From: Roseovarius sp. SCSIO 43702
GTDB lineage: Bacteria > Pseudomonadota > Alphaproteobacteria > Rhodobacterales > Rhodobacteraceae
Direction of reading: 5' to 3'
NCBI RefSeq assembly: GCF_019599045.1
Contig: NZ_CP080623.1
Span: 2,254,501 to 2,318,500 of the forward strand
DNA: 64,000 nt
Both the position numbers and the translations under genes were made by a program. The notes under the pieces are model-generated. The model saw only the letters and a list, made by a program, of their open reading frames with translations, was not told where the DNA came from and did not search any database. Each line of letters starts with the position of its first letter. The first letter of the stretch is position 1. Below, piece by piece: positions 29,193-37,822 of the stretch.

Positions 29193-30209
29193 ATGAGCAG
29201 CAGTTTTTCCGATTTTCTCGACGCGCGCGACTGGCTTCTGGCCGATGGCGCGACGGGGACGAACCTTTTCAACATGGGTCTGCAATCGGGTGACGCGCCC
29301 GAGCTCTGGAACGTCGATCACCCCGACCGCATCCGCAAGCTCTACCGGATGGCCGTTGACGCGGGCAGCGACGTGTTTCTCACCAACTCCTTTGGCGGCA
29401 CCGCCGCCCGGCTCAAGCTGCACGGCGCCGAAAAGCGCGTGCGAGAGTTGTCGCGCGTGGCCGCCGAGCTTGGCCGCGAAGTGGCCGACAGATGCGACCG
29501 CACCGTGATGGTCGCGGGCTCCGTCGGGCCCACGGGCGAGATCATGGCGCCCATGGGCAACCTCACCCACGAGATCGCCGTCGAGATGTTTCACGAGCAG
29601 GCCGACGGGCTCAAGGAAGGCGGCGTCGATGTGGTGTGGGTCGAAACCATTTCGGCCCCCGAGGAATTCAAGGCCGCCGCCGAGGCGTTCCGGCTGGCCG
29701 ACATGCCCTGGTGCGGCACGATGAGCTTCGACACCGCGGGGCGCACCATGATGGGCTTCACCTCCGCCGACCTGGCCGACCTTGTCGAGAAACTCGACCA
29801 CAAACCCATTGCCTATGGCGCCAATTGCGGCGTGGGCGCCTCCGACCTCATGCGCACCGTGCTTGGCTTCGTGGCGCAGGGGTCGGAAAGGCCCATCATC
29901 GCCAAGGGCAATGCGGGGATCCCGAAATACGTCGATGGGCACATCCACTATGACGGCACGCCCGAACTCATGGCCGAATATGCCTGTCTGGCTCGCGATG
30001 CGGGCGCGCGCATCATCGGCGGCTGCTGCGGCACAATGCCCGAACATCTGTCCCGTATGCGCGAGGCGCTCGAGACGCGGCCCAAGGGCGATATTCCCGC
30101 GCTCGAGGAGATCGCGGCCAAGCTGGGCGCATTTTCCTCCGATGCCGACGGCACCGGCGACGACGAAAGCTCCGGTCGCCGCACTCGGCGTGGGCGCCGC
30201 CGCGGCTGA
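29193..30209 (+). CDS. zinc-dependent homocysteine S-methyltransferase (BHMT-like; likely split MetH module)
   Basis: 338 residues. A homocysteine-binding barrel: LLADGATGTNLFNMGLQ, FLTNSFGGT, and zinc ligands C212 in GANCGVG plus C278/C279 in IIGGCCGTMPEH. The tail is acidic and then ends in an arginine-rich run. Family members transfer a methyl group to homocysteine from betaine (BHMT) or, as part of MetH, from a corrinoid. A gene for a corrinoid protein lies 2 kb downstream and a DUF1638 gene 4.5 kb downstream. This fits the separately encoded methionine-synthase parts described in Phaeobacter, with this protein as the homocysteine module. A betaine-dependent reaction remains possible, since a dimethylglycine-dehydrogenase-like gene is also in the window. 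Confidence 0.88.
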   Translation: MSSSFSDFLDARDWLLADGATGTNLFNMGLQSGDAPELWNVDHPDRIRKLYRMAVDAGSDVFLTNSFGGTAARLKLHGAEKRVRELSRVAAELGREVADRCDRTVMVAGSVGPTGEIMAPMGNLTHEIAVEMFHEQADGLKEGGVDVVWVETISAPEEFKAAAEAFRLADMPWCGTMSFDTAGRTMMGFTSADLADLVEKLDHKPIAYGANCGVGASDLMRTVLGFVAQGSERPIIAKGNAGIPKYVDGHIHYDGTPELMAEYACLARDAGARIIGGCCGTMPEHLSRMREALETRPKGDIPALEEIAAKLGAFSSDADGTGDDESSGRRTRRGRRRG

Positions 30210-30212
30210 CGG

Positions 30213-30473
30213 GTGCGGCGCGCGCTGTTCATCCTGCTGATCTGTCTCGGGGTCGCGGCATTGTGTCTGTGGGCGATCGGCTATATCTACATCCATGCGC
30301 TCGCCTGCGGCTTCGCCGATACCGGGCAAGGCGCCTGCCGCATCAGGATGCCGTGGGAACTCGTGGAAAGCGACCGTCCCATGATGGTCTACACGCCCCT
30401 CTCCGTGACGCTCGCCATCTTCGGCGCCGCCTTCCTCGTCCGGCCCCGCGCCAAGGGTACCGACACGCGCTGA
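30213..30473 (+). CDS. small two-helix membrane protein, paralogue A
   Basis: 86 residues, GTG start three bases after the methyltransferase stop. One hydrophobic helix at residues 4-27, a short loop with two cysteines (ACGFADTGQGACRIRMPWELV), and a second helix at about 60-76. The loop motif C-x(7-9)-C-x(3-4)-MPWE recurs in the next small gene, so the two are tandem paralogues. Function unknown; I do not recognise a named family. Position suggests co-transcription with the methyltransferase gene. Confidence 0.65.
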   Translation: MRRALFILLICLGVAALCLWAIGYIYIHALACGFADTGQGACRIRMPWELVESDRPMMVYTPLSVTLAIFGAAFLVRPRAKGTDTR

Positions 30474-30631
30474 GCGGTGGCGCTCAAGGCGGCGGACGCT
30501 CCGTGACTGCGCGATCTTCACTGCCGGCGGGCGCGTTATCGCCGACCGCTCGTGCCGCTTACGCGCACCGATTGCATTCGCCGCGGGACTTTGCGAATTG
30601 CGCGACACCCGCCGCCCTGACGAGATGCCCG

Positions 30632-30889
30632 ATGCCCACCACCCCCCGTGCCAAATTCCACCGGTTCCTGTGGTGGGTCTGTGCCCTCTACCTGGCCCTC
30701 TGGGCCCTGCTCTACTACCACGCCGGGCCGCCCGGCTGTGGCTCAGTGAACCGCGTCGAGATCTGCTCCCGCCTGCAGATGCCCTGGGAATTCGGTGGCG
30801 AAGATTTCTCGATCTTCGTGGGCTTCCCGGCCATCGTGTTCCTCCTTCTGGCCGGGTTTACCCTGATGATGCGTCCGTCGAAGCGCTAG
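30632..30889 (+). CDS. small two-helix membrane protein, paralogue B
   Basis: 85 residues. Two predicted helices (about 12-28 and 60-77) flank a loop with CGSVNRVEICSRLQMPWEFG, which repeats the cysteine-pair plus MPWE pattern of the preceding small protein; both end in a basic R-P tail (MMRPSKR here, VRPRAKG there). The start at 30632 is the ATG nearest the helix; upstream codons in frame run into unrelated sequence. Function unknown. Converges with the radical-SAM gene six bases away. Confidence 0.6.
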   Translation: MPTTPRAKFHRFLWWVCALYLALWALLYYHAGPPGCGSVNRVEICSRLQMPWEFGGEDFSIFVGFPAIVFLLLAGFTLMMRPSKR

Positions 30890-30894
30890 AACGC

Positions 30895-31992
30895 TCATTC
30901 TGCCGTCCTGAACAGCTCCATCTGGTCGCTCGGCCGCGGCGGCACACGGAACAGGTCGGTTCTCAGCGGTGGCAAGCGTTCCTCGAGGCCGAGCCGCCGG
31001 CGCGCGACATCGAACCGCGCGGCGATCACGTGCGCATAGGGCCCCGTCCCGCGCATCCGGCGACCCCATTCGGCGTCGTATGTCTTGCCGCCATGCATGT
31101 CCCGCACGTGGCCCATCACCCGCGCCGCCCGGTCGGGCACATGGGTGGCCAGCCACTCCTGGAAGAGTTCCGACACCTCGCGCGGCAAGCGCAGCATGAT
31201 CCAGCTGGCCGATGTCGCTCCCGCGTCGCGCCCCGCCTCGAGCATCCGCTCCAGCTCGTGATCGGTAAGCCCCGGCACGAGCGGCGACGTCATCACCCGC
31301 ACCGGGATACCCGCCGCGCTCAGCCGCGCGATGACGGCCAGCCGCCGCGCCGGCGCCGGTGCACGCGGCTCCATGCTGCGCGACAGCTTCGCATCGAGTG
31401 TCGTCAGCGAAATGCCGACCCGCGCCAACCCGCGCGCGGCCATACGTCCCAGGATGTCGATATCCCGCTCGATCAGCGCCCCCTTGGTCACGATCGCAAC
31501 CGGGTGGCCATGCGCCTCCAGCACTTCGAGACAGCCGCGCGTGACCCGGTGCTCGCTCTCGATCGGCTGGTAGGGATCGGTGTTCGTTCCCATGGCGATG
31601 GTGGCCACCCGATACGACCGCGCCGACAGCTCACGCGCCAGCACCTTGGGCGCCTCGGGCCGCGCGATAAGCCGCGTCTCGAAATCGAGACCCGGCGAGA
31701 GGCCGAGCCATGCATGAGAGGGCCGCGCGAAACAGTAGACGCACCCGTGCTCGCAACCCCGGTAGGGATTGATCGACCGGTCGAAAGGCAGATCCGGCGA
31801 ACGGTTATAGGTGATGACGCTGCGCGGCCGCTCGATCCGTGTCTCGGTGCGCAGGATGGCGGTGTCATCCTCCGCCGCCTCCCAGCCATCGCTCTCGTAA
31901 CGGCGCGCCAGCCGCTCGAACCGCCCCGCCGCGTTGCTGACGGCGCCGCGACCTTTCGGCACGCTTTTCGGATCGACGGTACTCCCTGACAT
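30895..31992 (-). CDS. radical SAM protein, PA0069/SplB-related (COG1533) type
   Basis: 365 residues. The cluster motif is CEHGCVYC with cysteines 80, 84 and 87, in the context YNRSPDLPFDRSINPYRG. Further blocks are IAMGTNTDPYQPIE, VAIVTKGALIERDIDIL and VGISLTTLDAKLSRSMEPRAPAPARRLAVI, then MTSPLVPGLTD. This group is distantly related to spore photoproduct lyase and often labelled DNA repair photolyase, though its reaction is not established. An open frame extends upstream to 32130, but the ATG at 31992 begins the conserved part and lies 13 bases after a LexA-type box. A TATAAT hexamer precedes that box. SOS control would fit a repair role. Confidence 0.85.
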   Translation of the reverse strand: MSGSTVDPKSVPKGRGAVSNAAGRFERLARRYESDGWEAAEDDTAILRTETRIERPRSVITYNRSPDLPFDRSINPYRGCEHGCVYCFARPSHAWLGLSPGLDFETRLIARPEAPKVLARELSARSYRVATIAMGTNTDPYQPIESEHRVTRGCLEVLEAHGHPVAIVTKGALIERDIDILGRMAARGLARVGISLTTLDAKLSRSMEPRAPAPARRLAVIARLSAAGIPVRVMTSPLVPGLTDHELERMLEAGRDAGATSASWIMLRLPREVSELFQEWLATHVPDRAARVMGHVRDMHGGKTYDAEWGRRMRGTGPYAHVIAARFDVARRRLGLEERLPPLRTDLFRVPPRPSDQMELFRTAE

Positions 31993-32004
31993 GATCGAAT
32001 TCTG

Positions 32005-32019
32005 GAACAAAACAAGAAC
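32005..32019 (-). promoter_or_regulatory. LexA/SOS box, alphaproteobacterial type
   Basis: On the minus strand GTTC-TTGTTTT-GTTC matches exactly the direct-repeat operator GTTC-N7-GTTC bound by LexA in Rhodobacter and other alphaproteobacteria. It lies between a TATAAT hexamer (32040-32035) and the radical-SAM start codon at 31992, where a repressor would block early transcription. About two such matches are expected by chance in a window this size, but not specifically at a promoter. Confidence 0.65.
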
Positions 32020-32106
32020 ACATGCAATAACCGCATTATAATCATGCAGATTTACCATGTTGCCGCAGCCGTTTTGCAGGTGACAGGTCGCACCCATTCC
32101 GCCAAG

Positions 32107-32154
32107 TGTCGGTAATCGAACAGTCGCCACCCGACAAATCGCCGAAAGGTGGCG
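32107..32154 (+). other. possible H-type pseudoknot in the leader of the corrinoid-protein gene
   Basis: TGTCGG (32107-32112) can pair with CCGACA (32131-32136), and CGCCACC (32125-32131) with GGTGGCG (32148-32154). The second helix starts inside the loop of the first, giving a pseudoknot topology 49 bases ahead of the start codon. It was found by eye only and matches no riboswitch consensus I know. Confidence 0.25.
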
Positions 32155-32202
32155 CCAGACCGTCTCGCGCGCCCTGCGCCCCAGAATCAGGAAGTGACCG
32201 CC

Positions 32203-32907
<705 letters not shown>

Positions 32908-32967
32908 CGTGGTACCCGGCGCAACCGCGTAGCAGCGCCATCCTTGTTGCCGGGCAGCGAAGGTCGC

Positions 32968-32997
32968 ACCCCGCCGTTCCACGGCGGGGTTCTCTCT
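32968..32997 (+). terminator. intrinsic terminator after the corrinoid-protein gene
   Basis: ACCCCGCCG (32968-32976) and CGGCGGGGT (32982-32990) form a perfect nine-pair stem with loop TTCCA, followed by TCTCTCT. It closes the corrinoid-protein transcript before the next small gene. Confidence 0.7.
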
Positions 32998-33038
32998 GGC
33001 GTCCTCCGTCGTTAGGCTAATGCCGGAAGGGAGCGTCT

Positions 33039-33254
33039 ATGCCGCTTGACCGTATCGTTCTGATCATCGTCTGTGTCACCGCCGCCGCCGGCGCGACCGT
33101 CTGGCTGGCAACGCTTCTCATTGCGGCGATCGAGCTTCCATTCGGCTGGGTCGTGCTGATCCCCGCCGCGCTGGTGGGCTATGTCGTGTTCCGCGTGATC
33201 GCGGAACGCGTGGGCAACGCCGAGGAAGATCATTACGACAACATGGACCACTGA
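33039..33254 (+). CDS. small membrane protein of unknown function
   Basis: 71 residues. Two hydrophobic helices (about 5-28 and 34-55) and an acidic tail NAEEDHYDNMDH. A good ribosome site (GGAAGGGAG) lies ahead of the ATG. No recognised family. It is one base upstream of the YbjQ gene and is probably co-expressed. Confidence 0.65.
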   Translation: MPLDRIVLIIVCVTAAAGATVWLATLLIAAIELPFGWVVLIPAALVGYVVFRVIAERVGNAEEDHYDNMDH

Positions 33255-33255
33255 G

Positions 33256-33588
33256 ATGCTCATCACCACGACCCCGGACATCGCCGGGCACACGATCACG
33301 GAAACCCTCGGTCTCGCGCGCGGCTCGACCGTGCGGGCCAAGCATATCGGCACCGATATCGTGGCCTCGCTCAAGAACCTCGTCGGCGGCGAGGTCCGGG
33401 GCTATTCCTCGCTCATGGCCGGCGCGCGCGAACAGGCGCTCGACCGGATGATCGAGGATGCGCGCCGCATGGGGGCCGATGCCGTGGTCGCCATCCGCAT
33501 CGAAACCGCAACCATTGCCCAGGGGGCCTCCGAGATCGTCGCCTACGGCACCGCGGTCCGCCTGGATCCTCCCCTCCCGGGGCGCTGA
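33256..33588 (+). CDS. YbjQ/DUF74 family protein
   Basis: 110 residues. The pattern MLITTTPDIAGHTITETLGLARGSTVRAKHIGTDIVASLKNLVGGEVRGYSSLMAGAREQALDRMIEDARRMGADAVVAIRIET is that of the pentameric YbjQ/DUF74 family, annotated in databases as heavy-metal-binding although function is not established. Full length for the family. The start is one base after the preceding stop. Cytoplasmic; its partner may be the small membrane protein upstream. Confidence 0.88.
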   Translation: MLITTTPDIAGHTITETLGLARGSTVRAKHIGTDIVASLKNLVGGEVRGYSSLMAGAREQALDRMIEDARRMGADAVVAIRIETATIAQGASEIVAYGTAVRLDPPLPGR

Positions 33589-33671
33589 CCGGCCCCGGCA
33601 TTGCCGCATTTGGTCCCGATTTTCTCCATCATGGCGCGTTAGAGACGTCCGCGAACCGGGCGAGACGCAAC

Positions 33672-34631
33672 ATGATCCTGACCATAACAAGCAGACGGCT
33701 CTACCTCTGGGCTCTTGCCCTTGTGGCGGTGAACGGCACGTTTATCCTGGTGACCGGGGCGCAGGTCGATACGTCCGCCCTGCCCCGCCGCCTCGGGCTC
33801 GCGGCGCTCTACGGCGTGCTCTTCGCGGGCTTCTGCCATCTGTCGCGCAATCCGCGGCACGCGGGCCGCTACATGGTCGCGATGCCGCGGCACGTGCTCG
33901 AATTCGTGTTCTTCATGACGCTCTTCGCCTTCAACCTGCAGTTCCTGAACTATCTCAGCATGGACCTGCTCGCGGCGCTTCCGCTTCAGGACGATTTCCT
34001 GCACGGGATGGACCTTTGGCTGGGGATCGACTGGATGGCCTATTTCGAATGGGTCCACGCACGCCCCCGGCTCATCTCCGTCATGGAATGGTGCTACAAT
34101 CAGCTCGCGCCGGTGAGCTTCGCGGCGATGATCTATCTCATCGTGGCGAACCGGGTGCGCCGCGCGCGGCTCCTGCTCGAGACGATGATGATCACCGCGG
34201 TCTTCTGCATCTCGGTCGGCGCCTTCTTCCCCGCCGAGGCGGCCGTGCAGGTGCTCGTCGCCGAGCCCGAGCGCTACACGAATTTCGCGACCGTTCCGGG
34301 GATCTATCACCTCGCCGATCTCGCGATGCTGCGCGATCCCACGACTCCGACCGTCGTGGCCTTCGAGGGGATGCAGGGGCTCGTGACCTTCCCGTCCTAT
34401 CACACCGCGTCCGGCATCCTGCTTTGCGTGTTCCTTTGGCGGACATGGGCTTTCCTGCCCTCCCTCGCCTATTCCACGCTGATGATCGCGGCCTCCCCCA
34501 TCTTCGGTGGCCATTACATCGTCGACCAGATCGCGGGCGCGCTCGTCGCGCTGGCCTTCGCGGCGCTCTTCCTGCGGATCGAGGGGCGGGTGCCGCGCGG
34601 GGAGCGCAACGCACTCCCGGCCACTGCCTGA
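33672..34631 (+). CDS. PAP2-superfamily membrane phosphatase/phosphotransferase
   Basis: 319 residues with about six membrane helices. The catalytic PAP2 motifs are PSYHTASG at 241-248 and GGHYIVDQIAG at 279-289, whose histidines act as acid/base and nucleophile. The arrangement, with long hydrophobic N-terminal half and the late motif pair, resembles inositolphosphotransferase/Aur1-like bacterial members. It probably dephosphorylates or transfers a head group on a membrane lipid; the substrate is unknown. Stands alone between the YbjQ gene and the DUF1638 gene. Confidence 0.8.
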   Translation: MILTITSRRLYLWALALVAVNGTFILVTGAQVDTSALPRRLGLAALYGVLFAGFCHLSRNPRHAGRYMVAMPRHVLEFVFFMTLFAFNLQFLNYLSMDLLAALPLQDDFLHGMDLWLGIDWMAYFEWVHARPRLISVMEWCYNQLAPVSFAAMIYLIVANRVRRARLLLETMMITAVFCISVGAFFPAEAAVQVLVAEPERYTNFATVPGIYHLADLAMLRDPTTPTVVAFEGMQGLVTFPSYHTASGILLCVFLWRTWAFLPSLAYSTLMIAASPIFGGHYIVDQIAGALVALAFAALFLRIEGRVPRGERNALPATA

Positions 34632-34735
34632 CCTTCGAAGTCGCATCCCGTCGAGCGGGTGCCGCGCATCCGCTCGCATCCCCGTCGATCTTCGCGTAGG
34701 AAAGTCGCGACAGGAACCCGCGCTGCAAGGCCGCC

Positions 34736-35386
34736 ATGACCGATCCGCTTCCCCCCGACCGCACGCTCACCGAGCAGGGCCTCGCCCCGCGCGGCCAAGG
34801 GCGGCTTCTGCTCATTGCCTGCGGTGCACTCGCGCGCGAGATCATGGCGCTCAAGCGCATGAACGGCTGGGATCACATGGATCTCCAATGCCTGCCCGCC
34901 AAGCTTCATCTGCACCCCGACCGGATTCCCGACGCGGTCGAGGCCGAGGTCACGCGCCATCGCGACAGCTATGACGACATCTTCGTGGTCTACGCTGATT
35001 GCGGCACCGGCGGCCTTCTCGCCGCACGCTGCGCCGCGCTTGGTGTCGAGATGGTCGAAGGCCCGCATTGCTACTCGTTCTTCGAGGGAAACGAAGCGTT
35101 CGCGACCCACGAGGACGAGATCACGGCGTTCTACCTCACCGACTTCCTCGTGAAGCAGTTCGACGCCTTCGTATGGAAGCCGATGGGTCTCGACCGCCAT
35201 CCCGAATTGCGCGACATGATCTTCGGTCATTACACGAAGCTTGTCTTCCAGGACCAGGCAGGCGATCCGGCGCTTCTCGAGAAGGCCCGCGACTGTGCCC
35301 GCCGCCTCGGCCTCGACTTCGAACACCGCCGCACCGGCTATGGCGACCTCGAAGTCGCCCTTCGCCGGAAATCGGGCACGAACTGA
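34736..35386 (+). CDS. DUF1638 protein, probable accessory factor of split methionine synthase
   Basis: 216 residues, soluble. The pattern LLLIACGALAREIMALKRMNGWDHMDLQCLPAKLHLHPDRIPDAV, VVYADCGTGGLLAARC, EGPHCYSFFEGNEAF and FYLTDFLVKQFDAFVWKPMGLDRHPELRDMIFGHYTKLVFQ is that of DUF1638, with three or more conserved cysteines and several histidines that could bind metal. From memory, mutant-fitness work in Phaeobacter inhibens linked a DUF1638 gene next to the B12-binding module to methionine synthesis. Here it lies 1.8 kb from the corrinoid gene and 4.5 kb from the homocysteine module. Its biochemical role is not known. Confidence 0.8.
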   Translation: MTDPLPPDRTLTEQGLAPRGQGRLLLIACGALAREIMALKRMNGWDHMDLQCLPAKLHLHPDRIPDAVEAEVTRHRDSYDDIFVVYADCGTGGLLAARCAALGVEMVEGPHCYSFFEGNEAFATHEDEITAFYLTDFLVKQFDAFVWKPMGLDRHPELRDMIFGHYTKLVFQDQAGDPALLEKARDCARRLGLDFEHRRTGYGDLEVALRRKSGTN

Positions 35387-35410
35387 TTCCTTGCGCCCAA
35401 CCGGGAAGCG

Positions 35411-35821
35411 TCACCCGGCCGCGGCGGCCACCTGCCGGATCCGCTCGACCATCGCGCGAAGCCCGTTCGAGCGCTGCGACGACAGATGCTCGTCGAGCCC
35501 GAGCCGCGCCAGTTCCCGGCCCGCGTCCACCCGCGGCACCTCGTCCACCGGCAACCCGTCGTAGAGCCTGCGCAGCACCGCGATCAGGCCGCGCACGATC
35601 ATCGCGTCGCTGTCGCCCTCGAAATGGAATCGCCCGGCCTCGATCCTCGGGTGAAGCCATACCTGGCTCGCGCAGCCCTCGACCTTGGTTGCAGGCACTT
35701 TCAGGGCCTCGTCCAGCGGATCCATCGCCCGCCCTTCCTCGATCACGAGGCGATAGCGTTCCTCCCACTCCTCGAGAAATTCGAAATCCTCGACCAGCTC
35801 CTCGAATGCTGCCTGCGCCAT
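35411..35821 (-). CDS. sufE: cysteine desulfurase accessory protein SufE
   Basis: 136 residues, full length for SufE. The sulfur-accepting Cys50 is in KVEGCASQVWLHP, followed by FEGDSDAMIVRGLIAVLRRLYDGLP and the C-terminal LSSQRSNGLRAMVERIR. SufE takes persulfide sulfur from SufS for Fe-S cluster assembly. A strong AGGAGG site precedes the ATG. Stands alone, divergent from a lipoprotein gene; no other suf genes are in the window. Confidence 0.94.
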   Translation of the reverse strand: MAQAAFEELVEDFEFLEEWEERYRLVIEEGRAMDPLDEALKVPATKVEGCASQVWLHPRIEAGRFHFEGDSDAMIVRGLIAVLRRLYDGLPVDEVPRVDAGRELARLGLDEHLSSQRSNGLRAMVERIRQVAAAAG

Positions 35822-35881
35822 GCGTCTCTTCCTCCTCTGGTGAACGACCTAAGGCGCAGCCCCGCAAAGGTCCAGCCCCCG

Positions 35882-35921
35882 CTTGCGCCGCATTCCGATG
35901 CGTCCTACTGTGCGGCGCAAG
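35882..35921. promoter_or_regulatory. 11-bp inverted repeat overlapping a promoter-like pair
   Basis: CTTGCGCCGCA (35882-35892) and TGCGGCGCAAG (35911-35921) are perfect reverse complements with an 18-base loop. Within them TTGCGC and TACTGT are spaced by 17 bases, reading towards the lipoprotein gene whose ATG is at 35957. The repeat could be an operator covering both the -35 element and the transcription start. Confidence 0.4.
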
Positions 35922-35956
35922 AACCGCCCGGCGGCACAACAACGACAAGGCTCGAC

Positions 35957-36487
35957 ATGCGCATCATCGTGGCACTAATGGTGGTCTCCTCGCTCACGCT
36001 CGCCGGCTGCGCGGGCTGGCGCGACAGCCGCGTCAATCCCGGCAACTGGTTCGGTGGCGGCGCGCCCAAACGCGCCGCTCAGCCGACCACCTCCACCGCC
36101 GCGTCGAACCCGCTCATTCCCGATCAGAGCGGCAGCATCTTCCGCCGCAAATCGGCCGTCGAGGTATACGAGGGGACGCCCATCCACTCCGTCACCAGTC
36201 TCGCGCTCGAGCCCAGCTCCGGCGGCGCGATCCTGCGCGTGACCGGCGTGCCTCTCCGGCAGGGCGCCTTCGATGTCCGCCTCACCCCGGTCTCGGGCCG
36301 GATCGACCAGCCGGTCAACGGCGTCCTCGCCTATCGCCTCGAGGCGATCCAGCCCACGACGACGCCGCAAGGCCCCGAACGGACCCGCCGCGTCCACGCG
36401 GGCCGCTTCCTGACCGACGAGACGCTGCGCGACGTGCGCGTGATCAGCGTGCGTGGCGCGGGCAACGTCATCACCACCCGTCGTTGA
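35957..36487 (+). CDS. putative lipoprotein of unknown function
   Basis: 176 residues. The signal peptide MRIIVALMVVSSLTLAGC ends with the lipobox LAGC. A Ser/Thr/Ala-rich linker leads to a beta-rich part (VEVYEGTPIHSVTSLALEPSSGGAILRVTGVPLRQGAFDVRLTP) and a basic C-terminus (RTRRVHAGRFLTDETLRDVRVISVRGAGNVITTRR). I do not recognise the family. The start at 35957 follows AAGG and sets the signal peptide; the longer open frame upstream lies antisense to sufE. It is followed 63 bases later by the DUF2254 gene. Confidence 0.72.
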   Translation: MRIIVALMVVSSLTLAGCAGWRDSRVNPGNWFGGGAPKRAAQPTTSTAASNPLIPDQSGSIFRRKSAVEVYEGTPIHSVTSLALEPSSGGAILRVTGVPLRQGAFDVRLTPVSGRIDQPVNGVLAYRLEAIQPTTTPQGPERTRRVHAGRFLTDETLRDVRVISVRGAGNVITTRR

Positions 36488-36550
36488 CGGTGGACCCGAT
36501 CCCCACCACGCCGCGGTCCCGCACCGGCCACCTTTCATGCGGCGGCTCCC

Positions 36551-37792
36551 ATGGGTGACTTCTTCCGCATGCCCGTCGCCATCTTGCGGCGCTACTACCG
36601 AAAGCTCTGGGTGCGCGTGTCGCTCTACGCGCTCCTTTCGCTGATCGTCGCCGTCATCGAGCCGATCATCGCGCGCTGGATCGACATCGACGCCGCCCCA
36701 AAGATCGAATCCGGCGCGGTCATGTCGGTTCTCTCTATCCTCGCCTCCTCGATGCTCGCGGTCTCGACCTTCTCGCTCAACGTCATGGTGACCGCGCATC
36801 GTGGCGCTGCGCAGAATCAGACGCCGCGCATCCATCGCCTTCTGCTCGAGGACACGACCACGCAATCGGTCCTTGCCTCCTTCATCGGCGCCTTCGTCTA
36901 TTCGCTCACCACGATAATCCTGATCCAGTCGGGGCTCTACGCGGACAATTCGACCTTCATCACGATGTGCGTGACCGTTCTCGTGGTGGTGCTCGTGATC
37001 GCGGCGATGCTGCGCTGGATCGACCACCTGAGCAAACTTGGCAGCCTCGATGACAGCATGCGCAATGTCCACGATCTGGCGCAGGACGGGCTTTGTGCCT
37101 TCGCCCGCACGCCGGCTCTCGGGGGCAACCCCATCACTTCCGATACGGTGCTCCCCGAGACGCTCACCGACGTCCGCGCGCCCGGCTCGGGCTACATGCA
37201 ACTCATTGATGCGCCGGGGCTCGAAGAAGCGCTGTCAGGCGGCTCCTGCATCTACGTCACGCTGAGCCCGGGCTCGCCGGTCCTTCGCGGCCAGCCCATC
37301 GCGCAGGTCTCGGGCCATGTGAGCGACGAGGATCTCGAAACCCTCGCCCGCTGCTTCGTGATCGGCGACATGCGCACCTACGAACAGGACCCGGCCTTCG
37401 GCCTCAGCGTTCTGTCGGAAATCTCCTCGCGGGCACTTTCGCCGGGGATCAACGATCCCGGCACGGCGATCGAGGCGGTGACACGGCTCGAATCCCTCCT
37501 TTGGGAATACGCGCAGGAAACCGGGGACGATGACGGGGTAGATTATCCGCATGTATTCATCGCCGTGCCCAGCGCGCATGATCTCATGGACGCGGCCTTC
37601 GCCGGCACCGCCCGCGACGGAGCCGCGATGATCGAGGTGGCCACTCACCTGCGCGGCGCGCTCAAGCGGCTTGCCATGTCGCCCGATGAGCGCGTGAACG
37701 AGGCCGCTGTCGCCATGTCCCGCCTCGCCCATCTCCATGCCGAGAAGGCCCTGCCGCTCGACGCCGAGCGCAAGCGTCTCGAGAACGTCTGA
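36551..37792 (+). CDS. DUF2254 membrane protein
   Basis: 413 residues. The N-terminal half has four membrane helices (around 20-45, 58-80, 108-130, 138-155) with the family segment ASSMLAVSTFSLNVMVTAHRGAAQNQTPRIHRLLLED. The soluble C-terminal half contains GYMQLIDAPGLEEALSGG, VLRGQPIAQVSG and the highly conserved EQDPAFGLSVLSEISSRALSPGINDPGTAIEAVTRLE. This is DUF2254, a family of predicted inner-membrane proteins of unknown function. Convergent with rnd. Confidence 0.88.
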   Translation: MGDFFRMPVAILRRYYRKLWVRVSLYALLSLIVAVIEPIIARWIDIDAAPKIESGAVMSVLSILASSMLAVSTFSLNVMVTAHRGAAQNQTPRIHRLLLEDTTTQSVLASFIGAFVYSLTTIILIQSGLYADNSTFITMCVTVLVVVLVIAAMLRWIDHLSKLGSLDDSMRNVHDLAQDGLCAFARTPALGGNPITSDTVLPETLTDVRAPGSGYMQLIDAPGLEEALSGGSCIYVTLSPGSPVLRGQPIAQVSGHVSDEDLETLARCFVIGDMRTYEQDPAFGLSVLSEISSRALSPGINDPGTAIEAVTRLESLLWEYAQETGDDDGVDYPHVFIAVPSAHDLMDAAFAGTARDGAAMIEVATHLRGALKRLAMSPDERVNEAAVAMSRLAHLHAEKALPLDAERKRLENV

Positions 37793-37822
37793 GCCGGCCG
37801 CCGGCGGGCCCGGCAACCGCGA

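Noticed and set aside
32107..32202. SAM-II, SAM/SAH or cobalamin riboswitch ahead of the corrinoid gene
   Set aside because: None of the conserved sequence blocks of these classes could be found; only the unexplained helices are reported.
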